Positions 8,713-15,893 of a stretch of DNA of 18,321 bases are shown here, one piece after another. The stretch is from Firmicutes bacterium UBA3936 (GTDB lineage Bacteria; Bacillota; Dethiobacteria; Dethiobacterales; Dethiobacteraceae): contig DGEC01000115.1 in NCBI GenBank assembly GCA_002385745.1, positions 1 to 18,321 of the forward strand. The letters run 5' to 3'. Made by a program: the position numbers and the translations under genes. Each line of letters starts with the position of its first letter. Positions within the stretch are counted from its first letter, which is position 1. The notes under the pieces are model-generated. The model saw nothing but the letters and a program-made list of their open reading frames with translations, did not search any database and was not told the origin of the DNA.

Positions 8713-9243
8713 TTAATATTCCACCCCGGCCTGCGCCTCGATTCCCGCCTGATAGTGATGCTTTACTTCCTTTACTTCACTTACCATATCGGCGGCAGCA
8801 ATTATTTCCGCCGCAGCATTGCGGCCGGTAAGGACCACATTAACATGACCGGGGCGTTCCTGCAGCATCTGCAGGATATCTTCAACTTTAACAAGATTGT
8901 TGTCGGCGGCAAAATTGATTTCATCAAAGATAACAAGGTCATACTCTCCGGAAAGCACGGCGTCCCGTCCGGACCGGAACACTTCTTCCGCCGCAGCAAA
9001 ATCTTCAGGTTCAAATTCGCCTTTTCTCCGGAAACGGCAGAAAGGCGACTGGACAACGTCCATGGTGGGCAAAAACTTGCGAATAGCCTTTACTTCACCG
9101 TAGGCCGGGTCGCTTTTGCAAAACTGGACCAGCAATATTTTCTCCCCATGCCCGCTTGCCCGAAGGGCAAGGCCTAAAGCCGCCGTTGTCTTTCCTTTGC
9201 CGTCACCGGTATAAACCATAACAATCCCTTTTCTTCCTTTCAC
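8713..9243 (-). CDS. cobO: Corrinoid (cob(I)alamin) adenosyltransferase CobO/BtuR
   Basis: 176 residues. It transfers the 5'-deoxyadenosyl group of ATP to cob(I)alamin or cobinamide, making adenosylcobalamin in the cytoplasm. The P-loop TGDGKGKTTAA (12-22) near the N terminus, ILLVQFCKS, DLVIFDEINFA and VLTGRNA are the conserved blocks of the CobA/CobO/BtuR family. It starts at GTG 9243 with AGGAGG 7 nt upstream. There are no other cobalamin genes around it, so it seems to stand alone, and I found no B12-box style riboswitch upstream. It is unrelated in function to the repair genes that follow and is separated from them by the SOS promoter. Confidence 0.95.
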   Translation of the reverse strand: MKGRKGIVMVYTGDGKGKTTAALGLALRASGHGEKILLVQFCKSDPAYGEVKAIRKFLPTMDVVQSPFCRFRRKGEFEPEDFAAAEEVFRSGRDAVLSGEYDLVIFDEINFAADNNLVKVEDILQMLQERPGHVNVVLTGRNAAAEIIAAADMVSEVKEVKHHYQAGIEAQAGVEY

Positions 9244-9397
9244 TTCTATCCTCCTGACTCAAAGGGGATTTGTCAAGCAGGCGCCTTCTATATTCTGCGT
9301 AAAAAAACAACAATCTTCCTTGCAGATTTATAAATATGTTTTTCAACATCTTTTTGCCTTTCCCCTTTATTCTCACCGTCAAACCATTAAATCAAGC

Positions 9398-9449
9398 AGG
9401 CTTTCCCCTCGGCAAACCGCACGTGCTCCATCAACACCTGTGGCTTGCC
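9398..9449 (-). mobile_element. Probable remnant of the 3' end (domain V) of a group II intron
   Basis: On the minus strand 9449-9411 folds as a long hairpin: 15 nt on each side pair with one A-C and one G-G mismatch and a G-U pair, loop TTGATGGAG. Its sequence follows the domain V pattern: AAGCC at the 5' side (with the AGC triad), a TTGATG turn, then AGCACGTGCGGTTT and directly GAGGGG, as in many bacterial group II introns where domain V reads GAGCC...TTGATG...AGCACGCACGGTTC. No reverse transcriptase or intron 5' part is visible, and one inserted G and mismatches in the stem suggest decay. The resemblance is from memory, not a search. Confidence 0.4.
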
Positions 9450-9672
9450 CGTGTGATTGAATTTGTTTAATCAGTTGCCGGCCTTTGGGCATAAAGTATT
9501 TTACTTCTGCTTTTTTTTCATGTAATATACATATTGCTCAACTGTTGTCTTTTGTTCAGGGGGAAGGAATACCGCGGAATTATGTTGAATAGTAATTACT
9601 TATTATTACTGTAAACCCGTTTTTGATATATAATATTTTAATAAATTTTAATGCTCGTCATGGCTTTTTTTT

Positions 9673-9681
9673 TGATATACT
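9673..9681 (+). promoter_or_regulatory. ald: Candidate extended -10 promoter of ald
   Basis: TGATATACT is an extended -10 element (TG-n-TATACT) lying 45 nt before the ald start, with a T-tract just upstream. A second near copy with TATAAT at 9629-9634 could be another start. Neither has a good -35 box, so an activator may be involved. Confidence 0.4.
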
Positions 9682-9725
9682 TTTAGCAATGCAGCTTATT
9701 TTGTCGTTTTGAGGAGGCCGAGAAA

Positions 9726-10853
9726 ATGATTATTGGTGTTGTCAAAGAACGAAAAGAACAAGAAAACCGTGTAGCCATGACTCCCGCCGGTGTAGATGCG
9801 CTGACATCCTGTGGACACCGGGTACTTATCGAAAAGGGTGCCGGCCTTGGCTCAGGTTTTTCCGATTATAGCTATGAATCCGCGGGGGCGGAGATTATAG
9901 ATGATGCCTCTTATGTATGGAAAAATTGCGAACTCATGGTAAAGGTTAAGGAACCGCATGAATCTGAATACAAGAATTTAAGACCCGATCTGATCTTTTT
10001 TGCCTACCTGCACCTGGCAGCAGATGCAAAGCTCACGCAAATTCTAATGGAGTCCGGAGTGACGGCCATGGCTTATGAAACAGTCCAGCGCTCCGACCGC
10101 AGCCTGCCCCTTCTGACTCCCATGAGTGAAGTGGCGGGTCGCATGGCCATCCAGGAGGGAGCCATCTACCTGGAAAAAACGCGCGGCGGCAAGGGCATCC
10201 TCTTGGAAGGAGTTCCGGGAGTAACACCGGGTTCGGTGGTGGTGGTAGGCGCCGGAACTGTCGGTACAGGGGCCATCAGGCGGGCGATGGGACTTGGGGC
10301 CCGCGTCACCGTGATTGATATCAATGTGGACAGACTGCGCTACCTTGAAGATATTTTTCAAGGCAGGATTGAAACTTTATATTCCAATCGCTACAACCTG
10401 ACCAAAGCGGTTAGAAACGCGGATTTAGTAGTAGGTGCCGTTCTCGTACCGGGTGCAAAAACACCTAAACTTATTACGGAAGATATGGTAAAAAAGATGC
10501 AGCCGGGCAGTGTAATTGTGGACGTGGCCATAGACCAGGGAGGCTGCGTCGAAACCATTAAAAAACCAACTACCCTTGCCAATCCGGTATTTGTCAAGTA
10601 TGATGTCATTCATTATGCCGTCTCCAATATTCCCGGGGCGGTTCCCCGGACTTCTACCCTGGCACTCACCAATGCAACCTTGCCGTATCTTTTGGAGATT
10701 GCCAAAAAAGGCTGGAAACAAGCAGTGCTTGATGATGAAGCTTTGGCAAAAGGCATTAATATCTATGACGGCAAAGTCACCAATGCCGGTGTTGCGGAAG
10801 CCCACGGGCTCCCCTATTATCCGCTTGAGGAAGTGTTAAAATCCCTTTCCTGA
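9726..10853 (+). CDS. ald: Alanine dehydrogenase
   Basis: 375 residues, full length for the family. It catalyses the reversible NAD-linked oxidative deamination of L-alanine to pyruvate and ammonia, in the cytoplasm, usually as a hexamer. The residues known to bind pyruvate and act in catalysis line up exactly: R15, K75, H96 and D270. The Rossmann loop GAGTVG is at 175-180 and MKVKEPHESEY-type and NIPGAVPRTST blocks are conserved. The start ATG 9726 has GAGGAGG 8 nt upstream. It is the only plus-strand gene, flanked on both sides by minus-strand genes, with its own promoter and a downstream bidirectional hairpin. In clostridia it can serve alanine use or NADH balance; sporulation links are known in Bacillus. 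Confidence 0.97.
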   Translation: MIIGVVKERKEQENRVAMTPAGVDALTSCGHRVLIEKGAGLGSGFSDYSYESAGAEIIDDASYVWKNCELMVKVKEPHESEYKNLRPDLIFFAYLHLAADAKLTQILMESGVTAMAYETVQRSDRSLPLLTPMSEVAGRMAIQEGAIYLEKTRGGKGILLEGVPGVTPGSVVVVGAGTVGTGAIRRAMGLGARVTVIDINVDRLRYLEDIFQGRIETLYSNRYNLTKAVRNADLVVGAVLVPGAKTPKLITEDMVKKMQPGSVIVDVAIDQGGCVETIKKPTTLANPVFVKYDVIHYAVSNIPGAVPRTSTLALTNATLPYLLEIAKKGWKQAVLDDEALAKGINIYDGKVTNAGVAEAHGLPYYPLEEVLKSLS

Positions 10854-10950
10854 TAATTCTTTAAAAACAGTTTTAGGATGGAAGAAAGAGACCTTTGTCC
10901 CTGACGGCAGCGTCTGTGTTAATGCACAAAGGATGCACCGTCTGTCGCAG

Positions 10951-10985
10951 AAAAACTGCCGGCCCTTTCCAGGCCGGCAGTCTTA
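10951..10985. terminator. Shared terminator hairpin between ald and the selenoprotein gene
   Basis: CTGCCGGCC (10956-10964) and GGCCGGCAG (10972-10980) form a perfect 9-bp stem. On the minus strand it is followed by TTTTTC, a good terminator for the selenoprotein gene; on the plus strand by TCTTATTTAT, a weaker one for ald. The two genes converge on it. Confidence 0.85.
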
Positions 10986-11039
10986 TTTATATTTATAATA
11001 AAACGTTTTTCTGCCCTTAACACAGCCCTTTGCACAGCG

Positions 11040-12719
11040 TCAGGCAATGCCGCAGGAGCCGTCGGCGCAGGTAATTGCCACCGGCATCCGCAGCGGCCGG
11101 GCATCCTTTTTAATGCCTCCCTTGGGTATCCATTCGTCAACGGGCATCGTGGCGGTGTAAATGAAATCGGATGTGATATAAATGGGGTTCGATTCCCCGC
11201 CAACCACGATAAGGTTTACTTTTTCCTTTTGCAAAAACGGCAGGTCACTTTCCTTAACCAGCCATTCTCTGAACTTGTCCGCTGAATCAAAGCCTTCTTT
11301 AGCCAGCCCTTTGGCAACCAGCGGGTCGAGAATAGCGGTAAAATTGCCCATCATACCGAAGTTTTTCAGTGAGTTTAAAATTTCGGCTGCCGTGTTGCCG
11401 ATGTTTAAATTATGAACATTCCAGCCCCGGAACAGGCTGACCGTGCTCTCCCCGGGTTTAAACCCTTTCTGCACATGGAAAGGCTCCCAGGGGCTCTTTT
11501 CTTCATTTTCACAGCAGCACATATTTGTAAAACTCAAACCGTTGCCGTGGGTAGCCATATAGGTCTGCCCGGCGCGGGCATTGCCAAAATTAATGCTCAT
11601 CAGTGTCCAGGCGCGGCCAATGACGGCATTGGAGTAATTAAAGGGGCCGAATGCGGCACCTCCGCCGTTCATTCCCAATTCCTTGGCAACAGGTCCGTTT
11701 ACTACCGCCATGCAGCCGTAGGAGCCGGTGGAACTGGGAAGTGAAGTAATATTTGAAGCGGCGATGGCCAGAATAACCGGCAGGTGTTCCGGCCTGGCAC
11801 CGGCCATAACCGCATTGACTGCCACCTTTTCCACCGTATATTCAAGGCGTTCTTCCGTGGGTGTCACAGACATCAGTCCTACGACTTCCTGCGGATCACG
11901 GTCCGTTCCCGTCAGCATCTCGGCAACCCTTTCTTCTGTCGGCAGGACTATCGGCAGCCCGTCCGTCCAGCCGTTTTCCAAAAACAGCCTCTGCAGGTTT
12001 TCTTCGGTATCAGGCTCAAGCAAGCGCTCACGCCTGGGCCTTCTTTCCGGTTTGAAATTCTTTTCTTCTTCCGTCAGCGGAGCCGTTAGAGCATAAATGA
12101 TTTCCTCGATCAAAGGCTTGCCGGTTACCGGGTCGTTGCCCTCAATATAGCTGCGGAGAGTTTCCCGGGAAACCCAGCCCACCGGGTACGGAGGGAAGCT
12201 CCAGCGCAGCTTCATACCGTGGGTGCGGTTATCGTTTTCCATATATTCCGCAAAGCGTGAGGTGACAATAGGGGCGGTAGGCAATTGATAGGCATGTTCC
12301 AGTGTGCGGGCAAAAGCGGCGAGACTCGCCGAACAGCCGTCTCACCCTCCTACGCCGAGGATAACCCCGTCGGCATCCTTTTTAACTTCAGGCCAAAATT
12401 CCGGGGCATCGGCAAAGGTGTTTCCCGGCTTGACGCGCAGTTCCGTTTTAACAGACGGCATATTTCTTTTAAACCACTCCTGCAATTCTTCCAGGAATTC
12501 ACGGCTGCCGAGAAAGCCCGTATCAATAAGCATGATCCTTTTGTTTTCCAGGCTTCCCAGGCGCGGTGCCATCTGCAGGCTTTCCATTTTGTCAAGCGAT
12601 ATTGTAGGCTGTAAATTTGGGTCCGTTATGTTCATCATATCGTCTTCCGGGTTCAACCTGTACCCGAAGATACCGGATGGCTGTCCAACTGGATCCAGTA
12701 CTCTTAACTTTTCTTTCAC
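11040..12719 (-). CDS. Selenoprotein: UGSC-like Sec domain fused to a large C-terminal domain (in-frame UGA at codon 126)
   Basis: 559 residues if the UGA at 12344-12342 is read as selenocysteine. GTG 12719 is preceded by AAAGGGGGA. Residues 1-215 resemble the UGSC (seleno)protein family: MAPRLGSLENKRIMLID, then a beta strand ADGVILGVGG directly before U126-D-G-C129-S-A-S. A redox UxxC motif there replaces the family's U-G-S-C. Residues 235-559 are a second domain (GWTDGLPIVLPTEERV at 250-265, VEKVAVNAVMAGARPEHLPVIL, SPWEPFHV) that I recall as an uncharacterised bacterial family. It has a CCC run at 401-403 and a C-terminal C551-ADGS-C556 pair. No signal peptide or membrane helix is seen. Ordinary calling yields two ORFs, 12719-12342 and one from TTG 12284, in the same frame with no shift. 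Function unknown; thiol-selenol redox chemistry is inferred. The gene has its own promoter and terminator. Confidence 0.9.
12317..12331 (-). promoter_or_regulatory. Bacterial SECIS hairpin
   Basis: On the mRNA, CGGCGA (12331-12326) pairs perfectly with UCGCCG (12322-12317) around the 3-nt loop GUC. The loop begins with G and starts 17 nt after the UGA, inside the range usual for bacterial SECIS elements. It lies within the coding sequence, as SelB-dependent recoding in bacteria requires. Confidence 0.88.
12342..12344 (-). other. UGA selenocysteine codon
   Basis: UGA codon 126, flanked upstream by GVGG and downstream by DGCSAS, with homologous reading frame on both sides and a SECIS hairpin immediately after. 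A true stop here would leave the conserved C-terminal 433 residues without a proper start; the nearest, TTG 12284, has no convincing ribosome site. Confidence 0.9.
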
Positions 12720-12820
12720 AATATTTCCCCCTTTGCTTTAATTCTGGGCCGGGCGGACAACAACTGCCTGTTTCTGCCGTTGCAGACGACAAAACAGCGC
12801 CGGGCGCTGCTGTATTTCAA
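12716..12820 (-). CDS. Possible 34-codon leader ORF overlapping the selenoprotein start
   Basis: A TTG at 12820 sits 5 nt after a strong AGGAGG. The frame runs 34 codons (MKYSSARRCFVVCNGRNRQL...) and ends in TGA that overlaps the GTG start of the selenoprotein gene (GTGA), the layout of translational coupling. A GC hairpin inside it (CAGCGC 12809-12804 with GCGCTG 12800-12795, then TTTT) could act as an attenuator. The peptide is basic with two Cys and matches nothing I know. It may be fortuitous: the strong ribosome site is the main support. Confidence 0.35.
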   Translation of the reverse strand: MKYSSARRCFVVCNGRNRQLLSARPRIKAKGEIL

Positions 12821-12853
12821 TCTTTCCTCCTTTTTATGAATTTAACAGTCAAC

Positions 12854-12873
12854 TGAAAAGCCAACGCTTTTCA
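12854..12873. repeat. Perfect inverted repeat in the selenoprotein leader
   Basis: TGAAAAGC (12854-12861) and GCTTTTCA (12866-12873) are exact inverted copies with a 4-base spacer, so the leader RNA can form an 8-bp hairpin just upstream of the AGGAGG site. No T-run follows, so it is not a standard terminator; it may be an RNA structure or protein site. Confidence 0.5.
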
Positions 12874-12902
12874 CAGCTGCAAATACGAAAGTCCAGCTGC
12901 AA
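12874..12902. repeat. Direct repeat of CAGCTGCAA, 20-bp period
   Basis: CAGCTGCAA occurs at 12874-12882 and again at 12894-12902, exactly 20 bp apart (about two helical turns on the same DNA face), between the promoter and the leader hairpin. CAGCTG is itself palindromic. The spacing suits a regulator binding two adjacent sites, but two copies of 9 bases is thin evidence. Confidence 0.35.
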
Positions 12903-12960
12903 TATCCCCCGGCTTTGGGACTGCGGTGCATAAACTGCCTGAACTACTGCTTTATTAATT

Positions 12961-12990
12961 ATTATAACAATCTTTCCGGCTTTCAGACAA
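12961..12990 (-). promoter_or_regulatory. Sigma-A promoter of the selenoprotein gene
   Basis: TTGTCT (12990-12985) and a perfect TATAAT (12966-12961) are separated by 18 nt, located just past the purD terminator. Transcription from here would leave an untranslated leader of about 235 nt before GTG 12719, holding the repeats and the possible leader ORF. Confidence 0.65.
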
Positions 12991-13007
12991 GGGAAAAACT
13001 CCGGTGT

Positions 13008-13041
13008 AAAAAAACTCTCAGACGGTAAAATCCGAGAGTTT
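13008..13041 (-). terminator. Intrinsic terminator of the purine operon
   Basis: AAACTCTCGGA (13041-13031) pairs with TCTGAGAGTTT (13022-13012) over 11 bp with one G-U pair and an 8-nt loop, followed by a run of T (13014-13008). It starts within the purD stop codon and ends the pur transcript. Confidence 0.93.
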
Positions 13042-14335
13042 AAACATGATCATAATTATTGTCGTTTCTGCGAAGCGCCTTTTGCCCGATATCACTGCGG
13101 AAACGGGCACCGGCAAAACTAATGGCATTTACCGCCCTGTAGGCCCGCTCCAGTGCGCCCTGCAGTGTTTTGTCCCAGGCTGTGACGCCAAGCACCCGGC
13201 CGCCGGCAGTAGCTATATATCCGTCTTTTTCTGCCGTTCCGGCATGAAACACATAAACACCGGGCATTTTCTCCGCAGCCTCCAGGCCGCTGATTACTTT
13301 CCCCGTTTCATAAGCTCCCGGATAGCCTTCCGAAGCCATCACCACACAGGCTGTGTGGTTGTCATACCAGCTGATTTCCTGCTTTTCCAGCTTGCCGTCA
13401 ATGACGGCAAGCATTATTTCTGCCAGGTCGCTTTTTAAGCGGGGCAGTATGACCTGGCATTCCGGATCGCCGAAGCGGACGTTATATTCCAGGACTTTCG
13501 GGCCTGACGCCGTAATCATCAGACCGGCATAAAGGACACCTCGGTAGACAATCCCTTCCGCTCGCAGTCCTGAGACGGTGGGTAAAAGTATCTCAGTTTT
13601 AACCCGTTCCCAAAGATCTTTTGTCAGGACAGGCGCGGGCGAGTAGGCTCCCATACCGCCGGTATTGGGGCCTTGGTCATTATCGTAAGCCGCTTTATGG
13701 TCCTGGGAAGAAACCATGGGAATTATAGTCTTGCCGTCAGTAAAGGCCAGGACGGTAACTTCCTCTCCTGCCAGAAATTCTTCAATAAGTATCCGGCTGC
13801 CGGCGTCGCCGAACTCCCGGTTGACCATTATCCTCTGTACCGCAGCTTCCGCTTCGGCCAAAGTTTCCGCCACTATTACGCCTTTTCCGGCGGCCAGCCC
13901 GTCCGCCTTTACCACAAGCGGCGTCTCCGCCCTTCCGAGATAGGAAAGGGCTTCTTCAGGATCTGTAAAGACGAGGCTTTTTGCCGTGGGTATACCGTAT
14001 TTTTCCATCAAACGCTTGGCAAAAACCTTGCTTGCCTCAAGTTTCGCCGCCTCTTTTACCGGGCCAAACAGCCGCAGCCCCCGTTCTGCAAAATAGTCGG
14101 CAATTCCTGCCGCCAGGGGCGCTTCCGGCCCGGCAACGGTCAAATCTATGTCATTTTCGGCAGCAAATGCCGCCAGTCCGGCAAAATCAAGGGCGTCAAT
14201 ATTTACACACCCGGCAATACTGCCTATGCCGGCGTTGCCCGGTGCGCAGTAAATTTTCTTCACCAGGGGGCTTTGTTTGAGCTTCCAGACCAGGGCATGC
14301 TCCCGCCCCCCGCTGCCAACCACCAGTACACGCAT
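13040..14335 (-). CDS. purD: Phosphoribosylamine-glycine ligase (GAR synthetase)
   Basis: 431 residues. Second step of purine synthesis: it joins phosphoribosylamine and glycine using ATP to give GAR. The N-terminal motif GSGGREHAL (7-15), LTVAGPEAPL, the ATP-grasp core (PLVVKADGLAAGKGVIV, RILIEEFLAGEEVTVLAF), PNTGGMGAYSPAP and the C-terminal EYNVRFGDPECQV are all intact. ATG 14335 has AGGAGGA just upstream. It lies 16 nt after the purH stop as the last gene of the operon, and its stop codon lies in the base of the operon terminator. Confidence 0.98.
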   Translation of the reverse strand: MRVLVVGSGGREHALVWKLKQSPLVKKIYCAPGNAGIGSIAGCVNIDALDFAGLAAFAAENDIDLTVAGPEAPLAAGIADYFAERGLRLFGPVKEAAKLEASKVFAKRLMEKYGIPTAKSLVFTDPEEALSYLGRAETPLVVKADGLAAGKGVIVAETLAEAEAAVQRIMVNREFGDAGSRILIEEFLAGEEVTVLAFTDGKTIIPMVSSQDHKAAYDNDQGPNTGGMGAYSPAPVLTKDLWERVKTEILLPTVSGLRAEGIVYRGVLYAGLMITASGPKVLEYNVRFGDPECQVILPRLKSDLAEIMLAVIDGKLEKQEISWYDNHTACVVMASEGYPGAYETGKVISGLEAAEKMPGVYVFHAGTAEKDGYIATAGGRVLGVTAWDKTLQGALERAYRAVNAISFAGARFRSDIGQKALRRNDNNYDHV

Positions 14336-14351
14336 TTTTATCCTCCTGAGA

Positions 14352-15893
14352 TTAATGTTTAAAATAACGGATGCCGGTAAACACCATGGCCAGGCCGTAT
14401 TCGTTGCAGGCGGCTATGGAGTCCTGGTCCCTTACGGAGCCGCCCGGCTGGACAATGGCTGCTACGCCTCCCTTTGCCGCCGCATCCACCGTGTCCCGGA
14501 AAGGGAAAAAGGCATCGGATGCCAGGACGGAACCGGCGGCCTTTTCTCCGGCCTGCTTAAGGGCGATTTCGGCCGCTCCTACCCTATTCATCTGACCGGC
14601 GCCAATTCCGACTGTCCGGCCGTCTTTAACCAGGACTATGGCGTTTGATTTAACATGCTTGACAACTTTCATGCCGAAAACCATATCTGCAAGTTCTTCT
14701 TGCGTGGGCTGCCTTTTGGTTACGTTTTTCCAGCCTTCACCGCTGACGGGGGCCAAGTTTAAGGTCTGCAGCAAGAGCCCGCCTGAAACTTTTTTCAAGT
14801 CCAGCCCGTCCCGTTCCGCGGACAGCGGAGCTTCCAGCAGGCGGAGGTCCTTTTTCTTCATCAATATCTTCTTTGCTTCCTCGTCATAAGAAGGAGCAAT
14901 TATCACTTCCAGAAAAATTTCGCTCATTCTCTCCGCCGTCGGTACGTCTATCTGCCGGTTGACGGCCACTATACCGCCAAAAATAGAAACGGGATCGGCC
15001 TCATATGCCCGGCAGAAGGCATGGTAAATGTCTTTGCCCACGGCTACGCCGCAGGGGTTGGTGTGTTTGACTGCCACCGCAACCGGTTCCGTAAATTCCC
15101 GGGCCAGTTCCCAGGCGGCATTTAAATCATTTAAATTGTTAAAGGAAAGTTCACGTCCGTGCAACTGCCGGGCGGCTGCCACAGAACCGGGCAGAATGCG
15201 CTGTGCTCGGTAAAAGGAGGCTTTCTGCTCCGGGTTTTCCCCGTAGCGGAGGTCCTGCACTTTTTTCAGAGGCAGCACCAGGGTTTCGGGAAAAAGGGAA
15301 GCGCCTTCCAGCCTGCCGTAAAGCCAGGATGAAATAATGGCATCATACTCCGCCGTATGGCTGAAAGCTTCCACGGCAAGTCGGAAGCGGGTTTTCTCGC
15401 TTATGCCGCCCTTTTCCCTTATTTCCGCAAGCAGCTCACCGTAGCGGCCGGGATTGACAACCACGGCAACATGGCGGTAGTTTTTGGCGGCCGCCCGAAT
15501 CATGGCGGGTCCGCCGATATCAATGTTTTCAATGGCTTCTTCCAGGGGCACACCCGGCTTCTCCACAGTGCGGGCAAAGGGATAAAGATTGACGGCCACC
15601 AGGTCAATGGGAGGGATAGCGTGCTTAAGCATCTCTTCCCTGTGGGAAGGCTGATCCCTTTTTGCCAGGATGCCGCCGTGGATTTTAGGGTGCAGTGTCT
15701 TTACCCGCCCGTCCATAATTTCGGGGAAGCCGGTTATTTCCGTTATGCTGCTGACAGGCACCCCGGCCCGGTCAAGCACATCTTTGGTTCCGCCGGTGGA
15801 AACAACGGTGTATCCTGTCTCGACCAGGCCGCGGGCAAAATCCACAATGCCCGTTTTATCGGAAACACTTAACAGGGCAAGCTTTTTATTCAT
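14352..15893 (-). CDS. purH: Bifunctional AICAR formyltransferase / IMP cyclohydrolase
   Basis: 513 residues. It carries out the last two steps to IMP: formylation of AICAR with 10-formyl-THF, then ring closure. The N-terminal MGS-like cyclohydrolase domain (about 1-195) shows LLSVSDKTGI, VSTGGT and GRVKTLHPKIHGGIL. The formyltransferase domain has RYGENPEQ (216-223) and VKHTNPCG (275-282, catalytic Lys-His), and ends with SDAFFPFRDTVDAAA and PGGSVRDQDSI. ATG 15893 overlaps the last codons of purN by 8 nt, which indicates translational coupling; a TTG one codon upstream is possible but less likely. Confidence 0.98.
   Translation of the reverse strand: MNKKLALLSVSDKTGIVDFARGLVETGYTVVSTGGTKDVLDRAGVPVSSITEITGFPEIMDGRVKTLHPKIHGGILAKRDQPSHREEMLKHAIPPIDLVAVNLYPFARTVEKPGVPLEEAIENIDIGGPAMIRAAAKNYRHVAVVVNPGRYGELLAEIREKGGISEKTRFRLAVEAFSHTAEYDAIISSWLYGRLEGASLFPETLVLPLKKVQDLRYGENPEQKASFYRAQRILPGSVAAARQLHGRELSFNNLNDLNAAWELAREFTEPVAVAVKHTNPCGVAVGKDIYHAFCRAYEADPVSIFGGIVAVNRQIDVPTAERMSEIFLEVIIAPSYDEEAKKILMKKKDLRLLEAPLSAERDGLDLKKVSGGLLLQTLNLAPVSGEGWKNVTKRQPTQEELADMVFGMKVVKHVKSNAIVLVKDGRTVGIGAGQMNRVGAAEIALKQAGEKAAGSVLASDAFFPFRDTVDAAAKGGVAAIVQPGGSVRDQDSIAACNEYGLAMVFTGIRYFKH

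Larger units (their letters stand above)
9244..9725. other. Intergenic stretch between divergent cobO and ald
   Basis: About 480 bases with no convincing gene. The right half is very AT-rich and holds the ald promoter; the middle holds a long imperfect hairpin resembling group II intron domain V; the left end should hold the cobO promoter, but I could not recognise a good -10/-35 pair. No tRNA or CRISPR-like repeat was seen. Confidence 0.7.

Noticed and set aside
7170..8831. Long plus-strand open frame of 553 codons opposite dnaE2.
   Set aside because: Antisense shadow of the GC-rich polymerase gene, with composition unlike a real protein (Gln, Ala, Phe rich) and crossing the SOS promoter.
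9271..9276. Perfect TTGACA on the minus strand upstream of cobO.
   Set aside because: At 17-18 nt spacing the expected -10 position falls on the ribosome binding site (GAGGAT), so no workable promoter pair.
9244..9600. Possible cobalamin riboswitch before cobO, suggested by a GCCACAGGTG stretch.
   Set aside because: The remaining conserved cobalamin riboswitch blocks are missing and the stretch is better explained by the hairpin resembling intron domain V.
9605..9634. TATAAT at 9629 as the main ald promoter.
   Set aside because: No -35 match at 16-19 nt; kept only as a secondary possibility beside the extended -10 at 9673.
10986..11042. The terminal stop of the selenoprotein gene is also UGA, and the frame continues 18 codons (RCAKGCVKG...) to UAA.
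   Set aside because: No hairpin resembling a SECIS follows this UGA, the extension is low-complexity and basic at its end, and the transcript terminator lies just beyond. Read as the normal stop.
12592..12792. Minus-strand 66-codon frame overlapping the selenoprotein start.
   Set aside because: No ribosome site and it overlaps the conserved N terminus in another frame.
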